From positions 186,001-250,000 of the forward strand of contig JANSWU010000002.1 of assembly GCA_024743315.1 (NCBI GenBank): a stretch of 64,000 nt of DNA, read 5' to 3'. Source of the DNA: Hyphomonadaceae bacterium (GTDB lineage: Bacteria; Pseudomonadota; Alphaproteobacteria; Caulobacterales; Hyphomonadaceae). Below, one piece after another: positions 18,587 through 27,388 of the stretch (position 1 is the first letter of the stretch; the number at the start of each line of letters is the position of its first letter). The notes beneath the pieces are model-generated. The model had not been told where the DNA came from, made no database searches, and worked only from the letters and a program-made list of their open reading frames with translations. The translations under genes were made by a program, and so were the position numbers.

Positions 18587-19449
18587 TGGACTTGTCCGAG
18601 CACCTCGCGCGAACCCTGGTCGACGTGCAATTTCCTGACTATGCCAATTTGCCGATACGCGCTGTCTCTTCCGGTGGGACTGATAATGCGATCTTTCGCC
18701 TGGGCGCGCATCTGAGCGTTCGTTTGCCCAAACGCGAGGAGGCGGTCGGGCAGATTGAAAAGGAGCAGCTCTGGTTACCAAGGCTCGCCCCTTTACCGTT
18801 ACGCATTCCAACCCCGGTCCAGCTTGGCGCGCCATCGGCAGGCTTCCCGTATCCCTGGTCGATTTATGACTGGTGTCCCGGCGTGCCGCTCAGCCAGGCA
18901 CAAGTCACTGACTGGTCGCGCCTCGCGCGTCATCTGGCACAGTTTCTTCTCGCTTTGCGAGCCAAGGGGACCCATGGTGCGCCGCAGGCGGGCGCGCAAA
19001 ACCATTTTCGCGGCGTTGCGCTGGCGAAACGTGATGCGCTGACACAAGCCGCTTTGACGGGCATTTCAGATCTGTATCCAGCGGCTGAGATGCAAGCGAT
19101 TTGGCACTCGGCTTTGGAGGCTCCGAAATTTCAGGGCGATCCAGTTTGGCTGCATGGCGATTTGCAGGGTGGAAACCTGCTGATTGAAAACGGCCTCCTC
19201 GCCGCTGTCATTGACTTTGGCCTCTGCGGGGTTGGCGATCCGGCCATGGATCTGGTGGCCGCATGGTCGGTTTTGCCGGATTCGGTACGCCAAGTCTTCC
19301 GACAGGAAATCGGTGCGGGTGATGCCGCATGGGCCCGCGGGCGCGGCTGGGCGCTCTCGGTCGCTGCCATCGCGCTTGATTATTATCGTGATCGAAACCC
19401 GGCCTTGTCGGTGATATCGAAACAGACCATCGAGGCGGTCCTGTCGTAA
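18586..19449 (+). CDS. Aminoglycoside phosphotransferase (APH) family kinase
   Basis: GTG start overlapping the pbpC stop by 1 nt; WLHGDLQGGNLLIENGLLAAVIDFGLCGVGDPAMDL catalytic loop. Confidence 0.9.
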   Translation: MDLSEHLARTLVDVQFPDYANLPIRAVSSGGTDNAIFRLGAHLSVRLPKREEAVGQIEKEQLWLPRLAPLPLRIPTPVQLGAPSAGFPYPWSIYDWCPGVPLSQAQVTDWSRLARHLAQFLLALRAKGTHGAPQAGAQNHFRGVALAKRDALTQAALTGISDLYPAAEMQAIWHSALEAPKFQGDPVWLHGDLQGGNLLIENGLLAAVIDFGLCGVGDPAMDLVAAWSVLPDSVRQVFRQEIGAGDAAWARGRGWALSVAAIALDYYRDRNPALSVISKQTIEAVLS

Positions 19450-19513
19450 ATTCAGGGGTTCTGACCCTCCGATAAGTCTGGACAGGGGGCTCAAAAAAAG
19501 TGACACTGGCGTC

Positions 19514-21016
19514 ATGAATAAGACCCATTATGACGTATTGATTGTCGGCGCTGGCCTGTCTGGCATTGGCGCTGCGGTTCATTTGCAGAAAAAATGCCCG
19601 GGCCGGTCCTACCAGATCCTCGAAATGCGTGAGGCTATGGGCGGCACCTGGGACCTGTTCCGCTATCCCGGTATTCGCAGCGATAGTGACATGCACACGC
19701 TCGGCTTCAATTTCAAACCCTGGAATGCGCAAAAGGCCATCGCGGATGGTCCGGCGATCCGCGAGTATATTGAAGAGACGGCAGAGGAATATGGGATCAA
19801 CCCCAATATCCGGTACGGTCACAAAGTGGTCAGCGCCGAATGGGATAGCGACACCGCAAAATGGATCATACAGGTCAAGATTGACGGCAAACGCAACAAG
19901 CAGAAATTCACCTGTAATTGGCTGCATATGTGCGCCGGTTACTACAAGTATGAGCAAGGTTATACGCCGGAATTCGAAGGCCGCGACGATTTCAAGGGCG
20001 ATGTGATCCACCCGCAGCTCTGGCCGGAAGACTATGACTATTCGGGCAAGAAAGTCGTGGTGATCGGCTCTGGTGCTACCGCCATGACGCTTGTCCCGGC
20101 GATGACCGACAAAGCCGAGCACGTGACCATGCTGCAGCGCTCTCCGACCTATGTCGTGTCGCGTCCGGCGGAAGACAAAATCGCCAATGGCCTGCGCAAA
20201 GCCCTGCCCAACAAAATGGCCTACGGGCTGACGCGCTGGAAGAATGTGCTTATGCAGCAAGCCGTCTACCGGCGGACCCGCACGGCACCGGACAAGGTCA
20301 AAGAAAAACTGCTCAGCTTGGTGCGCGAAGAACTCGGCCCGGATTTCGATGTCGAGAAACACTTCACGCCAACTTACAATCCCTGGGACCAGCGGCTTTG
20401 CCTGGTGCCGGACAGTGATCTGTTCGTGGCCTTGCGCGAAAACAAAGCGTCGGTGGTCACAGATCATATTGACCGATTCACAGAAACCGGGATCAAGCTG
20501 AAATCGGGTGAGGAAATCGAAGCCGATATCATCATCACCGCGACCGGGCTCGATTTGCAATTCATTGGCGGCACCGAAATTACGGTCGATGGTCGGACCC
20601 TCAATCCGCATGATCTGATCAATTATCGCGGCGCCATGATCTCGGGTATTCCCAACATGACCTCTGTGTTCGGCTATACCAATGCCAGTTGGACGTTACG
20701 CGCCGACCTGACCAGCGAATATATGTGCAAAGTGCTCAATCACCTGGAGCGCGAGAACTATGTCGAAGCGCGTCCGGTCGCTGAGGGCATTGAGCCGGTC
20801 AGCGATTTCCTCGACTTCTCGTCAGGCTACGTCCAGCGCGCGATGGAACGCTTCCCGCAGCAAGGCAAAGAGGCGCCTTGGATTATCACGCAGAATTATA
20901 CGCGTGACATTTTCCTGATGCGCCACGGCAAGCTCGAAGATGGCGCGTTGATCTTCCGCCGCGCGCACGAAACCGTCGACCAGGTCGCTGGGATCGCCCC
21001 CGTGGCGGCGGAATAG
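19514..21016 (+). CDS. Flavin-containing monooxygenase, Baeyer-Villiger type
   Basis: VLIVGAGLSGIGAA; FKGDVIHPQLWP fits FxGxxxHxxxW(P/D); second GSGATA motif. Confidence 0.93.
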   Translation: MNKTHYDVLIVGAGLSGIGAAVHLQKKCPGRSYQILEMREAMGGTWDLFRYPGIRSDSDMHTLGFNFKPWNAQKAIADGPAIREYIEETAEEYGINPNIRYGHKVVSAEWDSDTAKWIIQVKIDGKRNKQKFTCNWLHMCAGYYKYEQGYTPEFEGRDDFKGDVIHPQLWPEDYDYSGKKVVVIGSGATAMTLVPAMTDKAEHVTMLQRSPTYVVSRPAEDKIANGLRKALPNKMAYGLTRWKNVLMQQAVYRRTRTAPDKVKEKLLSLVREELGPDFDVEKHFTPTYNPWDQRLCLVPDSDLFVALRENKASVVTDHIDRFTETGIKLKSGEEIEADIIITATGLDLQFIGGTEITVDGRTLNPHDLINYRGAMISGIPNMTSVFGYTNASWTLRADLTSEYMCKVLNHLERENYVEARPVAEGIEPVSDFLDFSSGYVQRAMERFPQQGKEAPWIITQNYTRDIFLMRHGKLEDGALIFRRAHETVDQVAGIAPVAAE

Positions 21017-21088
21017 CAGCGATTGCTGACATCGCGCGCAATTCAAACTTGAACGCAGGCACGCTCCGGCGTATGTGTCCCGTTCCGT

Positions 21089-21165
21089 GCCGCCTTAGCT
21101 CAGTCGGTTAGAGCGCTAGATTGTGGATCTAGAGGTCCCCCGTTCGAACCGGGGAGGCGGTACCA
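21089..21165 (+). tRNA. tRNA-His (anticodon GTG), CCA encoded
   Basis: Cloverleaf GCCGCCT/AGGCGGT acceptor, anticodon loop ttGTGga in CTAGA/TCTAG stem, T-arm cccccgTTCGAACcgggg, A73-CCA. Confidence 0.95.
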
Positions 21166-22226
21166 CCCCCTAATTTCGCGGGTTTTGGCTTAATCCAACC
21201 ATAGGCGCTTTCATAGCGTTCGAACCCATCATCCGGGACGACATGGTGACAGCGCAGCTGGCTGCTGATGAAATCTGAAATCACGAACCGGTCAGAGGTC
21301 AGGTAATGGTCTCCGAGGATCGGCTTGATCGCATCGGTCGCTTCTTGCAGCCGGTAGTGCGGGATGGTCGGGAAGATGTGATGGATCACATGCAGGTTGC
21401 CGATATTATGGGTCAGCCAGTTGAACGGGCCATAATCGCGATCGACCGAGGCGAGCGCACCTTTCAGGCGGGTCCAGTCCTGCTCGTCATAGACCGGCAC
21501 ATCCGGAGCAACATGCTGCATATAGGTGACGAAAGTCAGCCAGGCGCCATAGATCAGGTAAGGCGCGAGAATGTACTTGGCGAAAAAGCCCCAGCCAAAA
21601 ATGACACCAAGGCTGACATACAGGGTCAGGAAGCCGACCAGCGCAGCAAGGCCGAGATACCAGGACACGCGCACGGACTTTGTGTAGAGATCGCTCTGCG
21701 GCAGATAATGGCTGCCGGTGATCGGCTTGTACGTGGTCAGGTTGCGGATGCCGAGTTTGTACATCGGCCAACCGATCAGAACGAAGATCCCGGATCGGAA
21801 AATGATCTTACGGAAGAGACGATCCTCGCCTTTGCGGGCTGGGCGGAAGACTTCCTCCTGCTTGAAATGACCCGTCTTCATATGGTGGAGCGCATGACTG
21901 CGTTGCCAGCCGCGATAGGGTACCAGGATGGCGCCGTGGACCAGAATGCCGACAATCGTATTGATGGTGCGATTGCTCGAGAAGGAACCATGTCCGGCAT
22001 CATGACCGATCACGAAAAGTGACCAGAGCATGGTGCCGATCAGAAAGATGACCGGCCATTCGATATACCAGGCGCTGGTTTGGGTGAGAATCGCATACAG
22101 CCCGGCAATCACCGCAAGATCGAAGGCCAAATAGGCAAACGCGCGACCCGTATCGGGTTGAAAACAGCGTTTCGGGATTGCTTTGTGCAAATCCTCAATC
22201 GTGAATGGCAAATCGGTCTGGCTCAT
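21129..22226 (-). CDS. Fatty acid desaturase (omega-6/delta-12-like)
   Basis: Three His boxes [25 protein letters not shown]; 3' end overlaps tRNA-His antisense. Confidence 0.92.
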   Translation of the reverse strand: MSQTDLPFTIEDLHKAIPKRCFQPDTGRAFAYLAFDLAVIAGLYAILTQTSAWYIEWPVIFLIGTMLWSLFVIGHDAGHGSFSSNRTINTIVGILVHGAILVPYRGWQRSHALHHMKTGHFKQEEVFRPARKGEDRLFRKIIFRSGIFVLIGWPMYKLGIRNLTTYKPITGSHYLPQSDLYTKSVRVSWYLGLAALVGFLTLYVSLGVIFGWGFFAKYILAPYLIYGAWLTFVTYMQHVAPDVPVYDEQDWTRLKGALASVDRDYGPFNWLTHNIGNLHVIHHIFPTIPHYRLQEATDAIKPILGDHYLTSDRFVISDFISSQLRCHHVVPDDGFERYESAYGWIKPKPAKLGGGTASPVRTGDL

Positions 22227-22466
22227 GTCTTACTCTGCGGAATATTTCAGCGATACGGTATTCGCATAGTTTTTGCTGATATAGTGAGCGTAGAGTTAAC
22301 ACGCGCGGACCCTGATGAGCTAGCCTCATCCGCTCGATTCATCGGCAATTCTCCACAAGCTGAGGGTGGACTCACACAGACGCTTGCCCGATGGGGTGAC
22401 GAAAGCTACGAAGCACCCCATATCTGTTGCGGCGCGGCATCGCGCGTCGGTTTAAATGGAGACAGG

Positions 22467-22685
22467 ATGTCAAAAGAAGAAATCATCGAGTTTAACGGCA
22501 CGATCGTTGAACTTCTGCCGAACGCGACGTTTCGCGTGAAGCTGGAAAATGATCATGAGATCATTGGCTATACAGCTGGCAAGATGCGCAAGAACCGCAT
22601 TCGTATTCTGACTGGGGACAAGGTTCTTGTTGAAATGACCCCTTATGATCTGACCAAGGGTCGGATCACCTATCGCTTCAAATAG
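22467..22685 (+). CDS. infA: Translation initiation factor IF-1
   Basis: 72 aa [72 protein letters not shown]. Confidence 0.98.
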   Translation: MSKEEIIEFNGTIVELLPNATFRVKLENDHEIIGYTAGKMRKNRIRILTGDKVLVEMTPYDLTKGRITYRFK

Positions 22686-22695
22686 GCTGCTCGCC

Positions 22696-23118
22696 TTGAG
22701 CGAAGCGCAGGTTCCAGATGGGTTTGAGCGGCACTTTCGCCGCTCCGGACTAACCGACCCCTGGGAACCGCTTTATTCCCGAAAACTCGACGACCGCGTG
22801 CAAATGGGACTGTTCCTATCAGAGCAGCACTGCAATTCGCGCGGTCTGGTGCATGGCGGCCTGATCGCAGCGCTGGCTGATAATGCGATGGGGCTGTCCT
22901 GTGTGGTCGCCTTGGCGGCGGCCGGCCGCGATCCTGGCAAAGGCCTGGTGACGGTCTCGCTGGGGACCGATTATCTTGGTAGCGCCAAGCTTGGCGCGTG
23001 GCTGGAGATTGATCCTGAACCGGTCAAGGTCGGCGGCTCGATCTGTTTTGCACGCGCCATCATACGCGGCAATGAAACGCCCGTCGCCATGGCCAATGCA
23101 ACCTTCAAAATCCTATGA
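22696..23118 (+). CDS. PaaI-family hotdog thioesterase
   Basis: HCNSRGLVHGGLIAALADNAMGLSC hotdog motif; TTG start. Confidence 0.85.
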   Translation: MSEAQVPDGFERHFRRSGLTDPWEPLYSRKLDDRVQMGLFLSEQHCNSRGLVHGGLIAALADNAMGLSCVVALAAAGRDPGKGLVTVSLGTDYLGSAKLGAWLEIDPEPVKVGGSICFARAIIRGNETPVAMANATFKIL

Positions 23119-23681
23119 GCAAGCTCATCCTGGCCAGCGCCAGTCCGCGGCGCCGTCAATTATTGGCACAAATCGGCGTCACGCCGGATGAGATCAAACC
23201 CGCGAACATAGATGAGACGCCAAAGCCTGGGGAATTGCCGCGCGCCTATGCCATGCGAATGGGGGTGGAGAAAGCCAGGGCGGTGCATCAGCCTGGACAA
23301 TTCACGCTCGCGGGCGACACCGTGGTCGCGCTTGGACGCCGGATCCTGCCAAAAGCCGAAAGTAATGGCGACGTCGCGGACTGCCTGCGTCTGGTTTCAG
23401 GCCGCGCGCATCATGTGCTGACGTCGGTTTGTTTGATGGCCCCCGATGGCCGTATCTCGCAACGCTTGAGTGATACGCGCGTGAAAGTGAAACGGCTCTC
23501 AGAGGCAGACATCGCTGCTTATCTCGCGAGCGAAGAAGGACGCGGCAAAGCCGGCGGATATGCCATTCAGGGCCGGTTCGGCGCCTATATACCGCACATC
23601 TCCGGCAGTTATACCGGGGTCATGGGGCTGCCTGTATTTGAGGTCGCTCAAATGCTCAACGGGCTCGGCTACCGATTGTAG
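23115..23681 (+). CDS. maf: Maf family nucleoside triphosphate pyrophosphatase
   Basis: LILASASPRRRQLLAQIGV; AGDTVVALGRRILPKAE; YAIQGRFGAYIPHISGSYTGVMGLP. Confidence 0.93.
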   Translation: MSKLILASASPRRRQLLAQIGVTPDEIKPANIDETPKPGELPRAYAMRMGVEKARAVHQPGQFTLAGDTVVALGRRILPKAESNGDVADCLRLVSGRAHHVLTSVCLMAPDGRISQRLSDTRVKVKRLSEADIAAYLASEEGRGKAGGYAIQGRFGAYIPHISGSYTGVMGLPVFEVAQMLNGLGYRL

Positions 23682-24538
23682 AAGTCGAATTCGATCTCGT
23701 ATTCCAGGTGCCCGTCACCCATAGACAGATCATAGCCTCCAAATCCGTAAACATAATCAAACCGCACCGATTGCGAGGGCAGGTCTAAGGCATCGCGGCG
23801 TCGAATCGGGTTGCGAAATTCCATGATCCGCGTTGGACTGCCAAATATGTCGCTGAGATCGCCAACATTTCCAACTCGGCGAATATAGTTTCCATTTCGG
23901 GCATTGGCGCCAAACGCCATTCCGTCATCGACCCCGCGGCGGGTCACGTCATAAACAAAGTCGATATTGTTCAACAGGTTAGAGGCATTGAACCCTGTAT
24001 CTGAGCCAATCAGACGGGCCTCGGCGGTGAGATAGAAATCGGTTCGGGATGAGAGATAGAAGCTGCGCTGCGCGGAGGTGTCTGCTGCGACCAGATCGGT
24101 ACTGAGGGTGAGTTCGAATGGGTCCATCCGGTCGCTGGCATCGAGAAAGCCATTGCTATTGCTGTCAATCGGCAAGCGATCCGGAATGCCATCGCCATTG
24201 GTATCGATACCGAGGATCACGCTCTGGTCTTGCAGGGGGACCGTATGAAATCCCTCTGTCCGGGTACCTGTAATGACCGGATTGACCCCGCCAATCCCTT
24301 CAAACGGGTTTCCGGTCCACGGAATCATGCGCCCGCCCGGGGGCACCGTGCCGCCCGTGGCAAAGACATAATTGTCATAGACATCAAACGTGAAGCCGTC
24401 ATGGACAACTACACAGCCATAGACCCGGCAATAAAAATCCGAGTCGAGCCAGGAGGCAGAGGCTGGCGGCACGGTGGTTAAGATTGCACCGCCAACCAGG
24501 ATCAGTTTGAGCCTATTCCAGAGCCGTTTCGGCATCAT
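23669..24538 (-). CDS. Secreted protein with EF-hand-like Ca-binding repeats, unknown function
   Basis: Signal peptide; DTNGDGIPDRLPIDSNSNGFLDASD; start inside the preceding chaperone ORF. Confidence 0.7.
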   Translation of the reverse strand: MMPKRLWNRLKLILVGGAILTTVPPASASWLDSDFYCRVYGCVVVHDGFTFDVYDNYVFATGGTVPPGGRMIPWTGNPFEGIGGVNPVITGTRTEGFHTVPLQDQSVILGIDTNGDGIPDRLPIDSNSNGFLDASDRMDPFELTLSTDLVAADTSAQRSFYLSSRTDFYLTAEARLIGSDTGFNASNLLNNIDFVYDVTRRGVDDGMAFGANARNGNYIRRVGNVGDLSDIFGSPTRIMEFRNPIRRRDALDLPSQSVRFDYVYGFGGYDLSMGDGHLEYEIEFDFYNR

Positions 24539-25382
24539 CCGTGAGCGCGGCTGGAGCAGCCGTTTCCTCAAAAGAAAGATCAGATGTGAACGGCTCTAAC
24601 ATCACAGCGCCGGCAGCATTTTGCGGCGCATAAATGTTCTCGAGCGTGACTTTCACCTCTGGATTCGCTGGCAAAGCCTGAGCGAGGGGGAGGCGATACT
24701 TGCGTTTGCCATCGTGCAAGACGACGAGATTGCTGATCGACTCGGTAATGGTCGTGCCGCCATCGCCGCGGATTTCAACGTCCCCGCGCAAACGGGCATG
24801 GGCATTGCCATTATTCTCCAGATCAAACACCACGGCCTGCTCGCCATCAGGCGATTGAGTCAGGCTGGCGCCCTTGATTTCAGGCTTGCTCTCGGCATTG
24901 CCCATGGTCAGGTAAAACAGGCTGGCAATCTGATACTTCTTCCAGACGCCGGACTGGCCGGACCGCTCTTCCGGCAACAAGGTGGAAGCGATCAACGCGA
25001 AACGATAGTCGCCTTCACGGTCGATCCGGATCGGCGCCGCCATGTCGACAATAATCTGCTCAGTCTCGCCCGGTTCCAGGGTCACGAAAGCAGGACTGAA
25101 GCGCACCCAATTGGCGGCAGACACATCGCTTTCACCGGGCGGGGTTAAGGCGATCTGACCGTTTTCATCGAGGCTCCAATCGGCGAGGCCCAAAGTCAGG
25201 GAAATCGTATCTTCCTGGTGCACATTGCCGAGATTGATCACCTGGCGTTGGCGATCGCCTGGTTGGACTGACATTTCGACCGTGGTTGGCTGCAGGCCAA
25301 TCCCAAATGGTGCGGCGGGTGCGGCGATGGCCGCCATGGCAAAGGCAATAAAGCCAGTCCGCAGCGCGGATGGAAAGCGCAT
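24513..25382 (-). CDS. PapD-like periplasmic chaperone family protein
   Basis: Signal peptide; FGIGLQPTTVEMSVQPGDRQRQVINLGN...WVRFSPAFVTLEPGETEQIIVDMAAP...REGDYRFALIAST resembles pilus chaperone Ig domains. Confidence 0.75.
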   Translation of the reverse strand: MRFPSALRTGFIAFAMAAIAAPAAPFGIGLQPTTVEMSVQPGDRQRQVINLGNVHQEDTISLTLGLADWSLDENGQIALTPPGESDVSAANWVRFSPAFVTLEPGETEQIIVDMAAPIRIDREGDYRFALIASTLLPEERSGQSGVWKKYQIASLFYLTMGNAESKPEIKGASLTQSPDGEQAVVFDLENNGNAHARLRGDVEIRGDGGTTITESISNLVVLHDGKRKYRLPLAQALPANPEVKVTLENIYAPQNAAGAVMLEPFTSDLSFEETAAPAALTDDAETALE

Positions 25383-25502
25383 AAACAAATCCCCTAGTTT
25401 TAAGCTCTTATTGGCCAAGACCTTATGCGGTTATGGTTACCGGAGGGTTTCTAATGCGCCTGTCGGCTTGCCGGTTTTGCAGGGCTCGGGTAACGCGATC
25501 AC

Positions 25503-26198
25503 ATGAAATTACCGGGTCACAAGAAGCGGAAACACGTCGCGGCGGATATCAGCACCAAACCGGGGCGCGTCCGGGCCGAGCGTGAACTTACGCTCGGCGA
25601 TCACGGGTTTCTGCGTGAGAGTTTCCAGAACCTGCACCAGATCAGCGACGAGATGTGGCGCTCCAATCAGCCGAATCCGCGCCAGATCGCCGACCATGTA
25701 CGTCAGCGTGGGATCAAAACAATCCTCAACCTGCGCGGCCCGAGCACGCGTGGCTATTATCTGTTGGAAAAAGAAGCCTGCGAAGAGCTCGGCGTGACCC
25801 TGATAGATTTTCAGGTCTATTCCCGCGACACGCCAACGGTAGAGCGCGTTCTCGAGGCAAAAAAGTTATTTGAATCAATCGAATACCCGGCTTTGATGCA
25901 TTGCAAATCGGGCGCAGATCGAGCCGGCCTGATGAGCGTCCTCTACGTGATTTTCCGGCTCGGTGAGCCTGTCAGCGTTGCGGTTCGGCAACTGTCGAAG
26001 AAATATCTACACATGCGCGAGGGCAAAACCGGTCTTCTGGACGCCTTTTTCGAGACCTATCTGGAGGCCGAAAAAGCCACCGGCATTGCCTTCGAAGACT
26101 GGTTGGTCACGGAATATGACCGCGTTCAAGTCAAGGAGGACTTCCTCAAATCCGGCAAGGGGCGGCTTCGCCTCGATTGGCTGCTACGCCGCGAATAA
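25503..26198 (+). CDS. Tyrosine/dual-specificity protein phosphatase
   Basis: HCKSGADRAGLMS (HCX5R) P-loop. Confidence 0.88.
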   Translation: MKLPGHKKRKHVAADISTKPGRVRAERELTLGDHGFLRESFQNLHQISDEMWRSNQPNPRQIADHVRQRGIKTILNLRGPSTRGYYLLEKEACEELGVTLIDFQVYSRDTPTVERVLEAKKLFESIEYPALMHCKSGADRAGLMSVLYVIFRLGEPVSVAVRQLSKKYLHMREGKTGLLDAFFETYLEAEKATGIAFEDWLVTEYDRVQVKEDFLKSGKGRLRLDWLLRRE

Positions 26199-26277
26199 GG
26201 GCTTTTTTTTCTGGCCTTGGGCTGGGATTCGTGGAACGTTGCCCTCTGTGCGAAACATTGAGGAAAGGGGTTCGCGT

Positions 26278-26598
26278 ATGAAAAAGGTTATCTTTGCATC
26301 GCTGTTTGCGATTGGCTTGGCAGCCTGTGGGGGTGCCGGTGGTGGCGGCGCCAAAGCGGCGCTGGTTCAGTCTTGCCTTGACGATGGCAGCACTGACGAA
26401 AGCACCTGCAATTGCATGGCGGATAAAGCCGTCAGCGATCTCGATCCGAAACTGGTCGATATTCTCGTCGAAGCCACGAAGGCTGAAGACGAGGATGCGT
26501 TCATGATGTCGAAAATGAGTGAGCTTTCACCAGAAGAGATGACATCATTCATGACCGTCATGATGGGTGCCGCGACTGAGTGCGGCATGGAGATGTAA
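26278..26598 (+). CDS. Small predicted lipoprotein with a conserved-looking Cys cluster
   Basis: MKKVIFASLFAIGLAAC lipobox; SCLDDGSTDESTCNCMADKA; acidic Met-rich C-terminus; ORF track lists a longer upstream start. Confidence 0.75.
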   Translation: MKKVIFASLFAIGLAACGGAGGGGAKAALVQSCLDDGSTDESTCNCMADKAVSDLDPKLVDILVEATKAEDEDAFMMSKMSELSPEEMTSFMTVMMGAATECGMEM

Positions 26599-26623
26599 GG
26601 ACGACGAGTAAATCTGGTTTAAA

Positions 26624-26661
26624 ACAGCCCGGGCCTGAAAGAACTCAGATGTCCGGGTTGT
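26624..26661 (+). terminator. Possible hairpin/terminator between lipoprotein and small membrane protein genes
   Basis: ACAGCCCGG...CCGGGTTGT (9 bp, one G-U) followed by cttt; weak U-tract. Confidence 0.4.
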
Positions 26662-26683
26662 CTTTGTGTAGAAAGAGGACGCC

Positions 26684-26971
26684 ATGAAATTCTTCATTAT
26701 CAACAGCTTCCGCCTAATGGTTTATGTGGCTTACTTGGCCACAATCATCATTGGTCTCTTACTGGCTTATTATAATGCGGTTCCCCAGAAAGGGGCGATG
26801 ATTACGGACCTGCTCGGCATTGAGGGCTCAATGGCCCAAGTGCTGTCCTTTGTCGCTCTGTCTGTCGGCAGCTGGATTATTGCCAGTGTTGTGGCCGGTC
26901 TGATCGTCACGATTCTCGACATTCGCGACGACATTAATGACCGTCTGCCAGACGCGCGACGCGACGACTAA
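26684..26971 (+). CDS. Small two-TM membrane protein, unknown function
   Basis: 95 aa with two hydrophobic helices, RBS gaaagagg. Confidence 0.65.
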   Translation: MKFFIINSFRLMVYVAYLATIIIGLLLAYYNAVPQKGAMITDLLGIEGSMAQVLSFVALSVGSWIIASVVAGLIVTILDIRDDINDRLPDARRDD

Positions 26972-26995
26972 AGACTTGAAACCGGGGAGGGCTGG

Positions 26996-27382
26996 ATGAG
27001 CGCACTGCAAGTCGCGAGCGTCTATATCGCGATCAATATTTTGATGCTCATTTGGCTCGCCTTCCGGGTCGTAACCCATCGGTTTCGCGGCAAAATCTCT
27101 ATGGGAGATGGCGGGTCTGAACCCTTGGCCAAGGCCATCCGGGTGCATGGAAATGCTTCAGAAAACACCCCGCCCATGCTGATCGGGCTCTTGGCACTGG
27201 CCTTCCTGAACGGACCCGTCTGGCTGATCCATGCGCTCGGCATTGGGTTCACAGGTGGACGCCTTCTGCACGCGATTGGCATGGGGGGCGGCCCCTTGAT
27301 CTTTCGTCAACTCGGCATGATCCTGACCTGGACCGGCATGGGCATTGTGTCGCTTGCCCTTCTGTATTTCGTCTTTAGCTAG
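26996..27382 (+). CDS. MAPEG family membrane protein
   Basis: RVHGNASENTPPMLIGLLALAFLNGPVWLIHALGIGFTGGRLLHAIGM. Confidence 0.88.
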   Translation: MSALQVASVYIAINILMLIWLAFRVVTHRFRGKISMGDGGSEPLAKAIRVHGNASENTPPMLIGLLALAFLNGPVWLIHALGIGFTGGRLLHAIGMGGGPLIFRQLGMILTWTGMGIVSLALLYFVFS

Positions 27383-27388
27383 GCCTGT

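Noticed and set aside
18586-19449. APH-family gene as an antibiotic-resistance determinant
   Set aside because: APH fold is common to many small-molecule kinases; no mobile context and no close match to known resistance enzymes can be asserted from sequence alone
19208-20611. 467-aa minus-strand ORF opposite the Baeyer-Villiger-type monooxygenase
   Set aside because: Fully antisense to a well-supported gene and the APH gene end; no recognisable domain; typical high-GC shadow ORF
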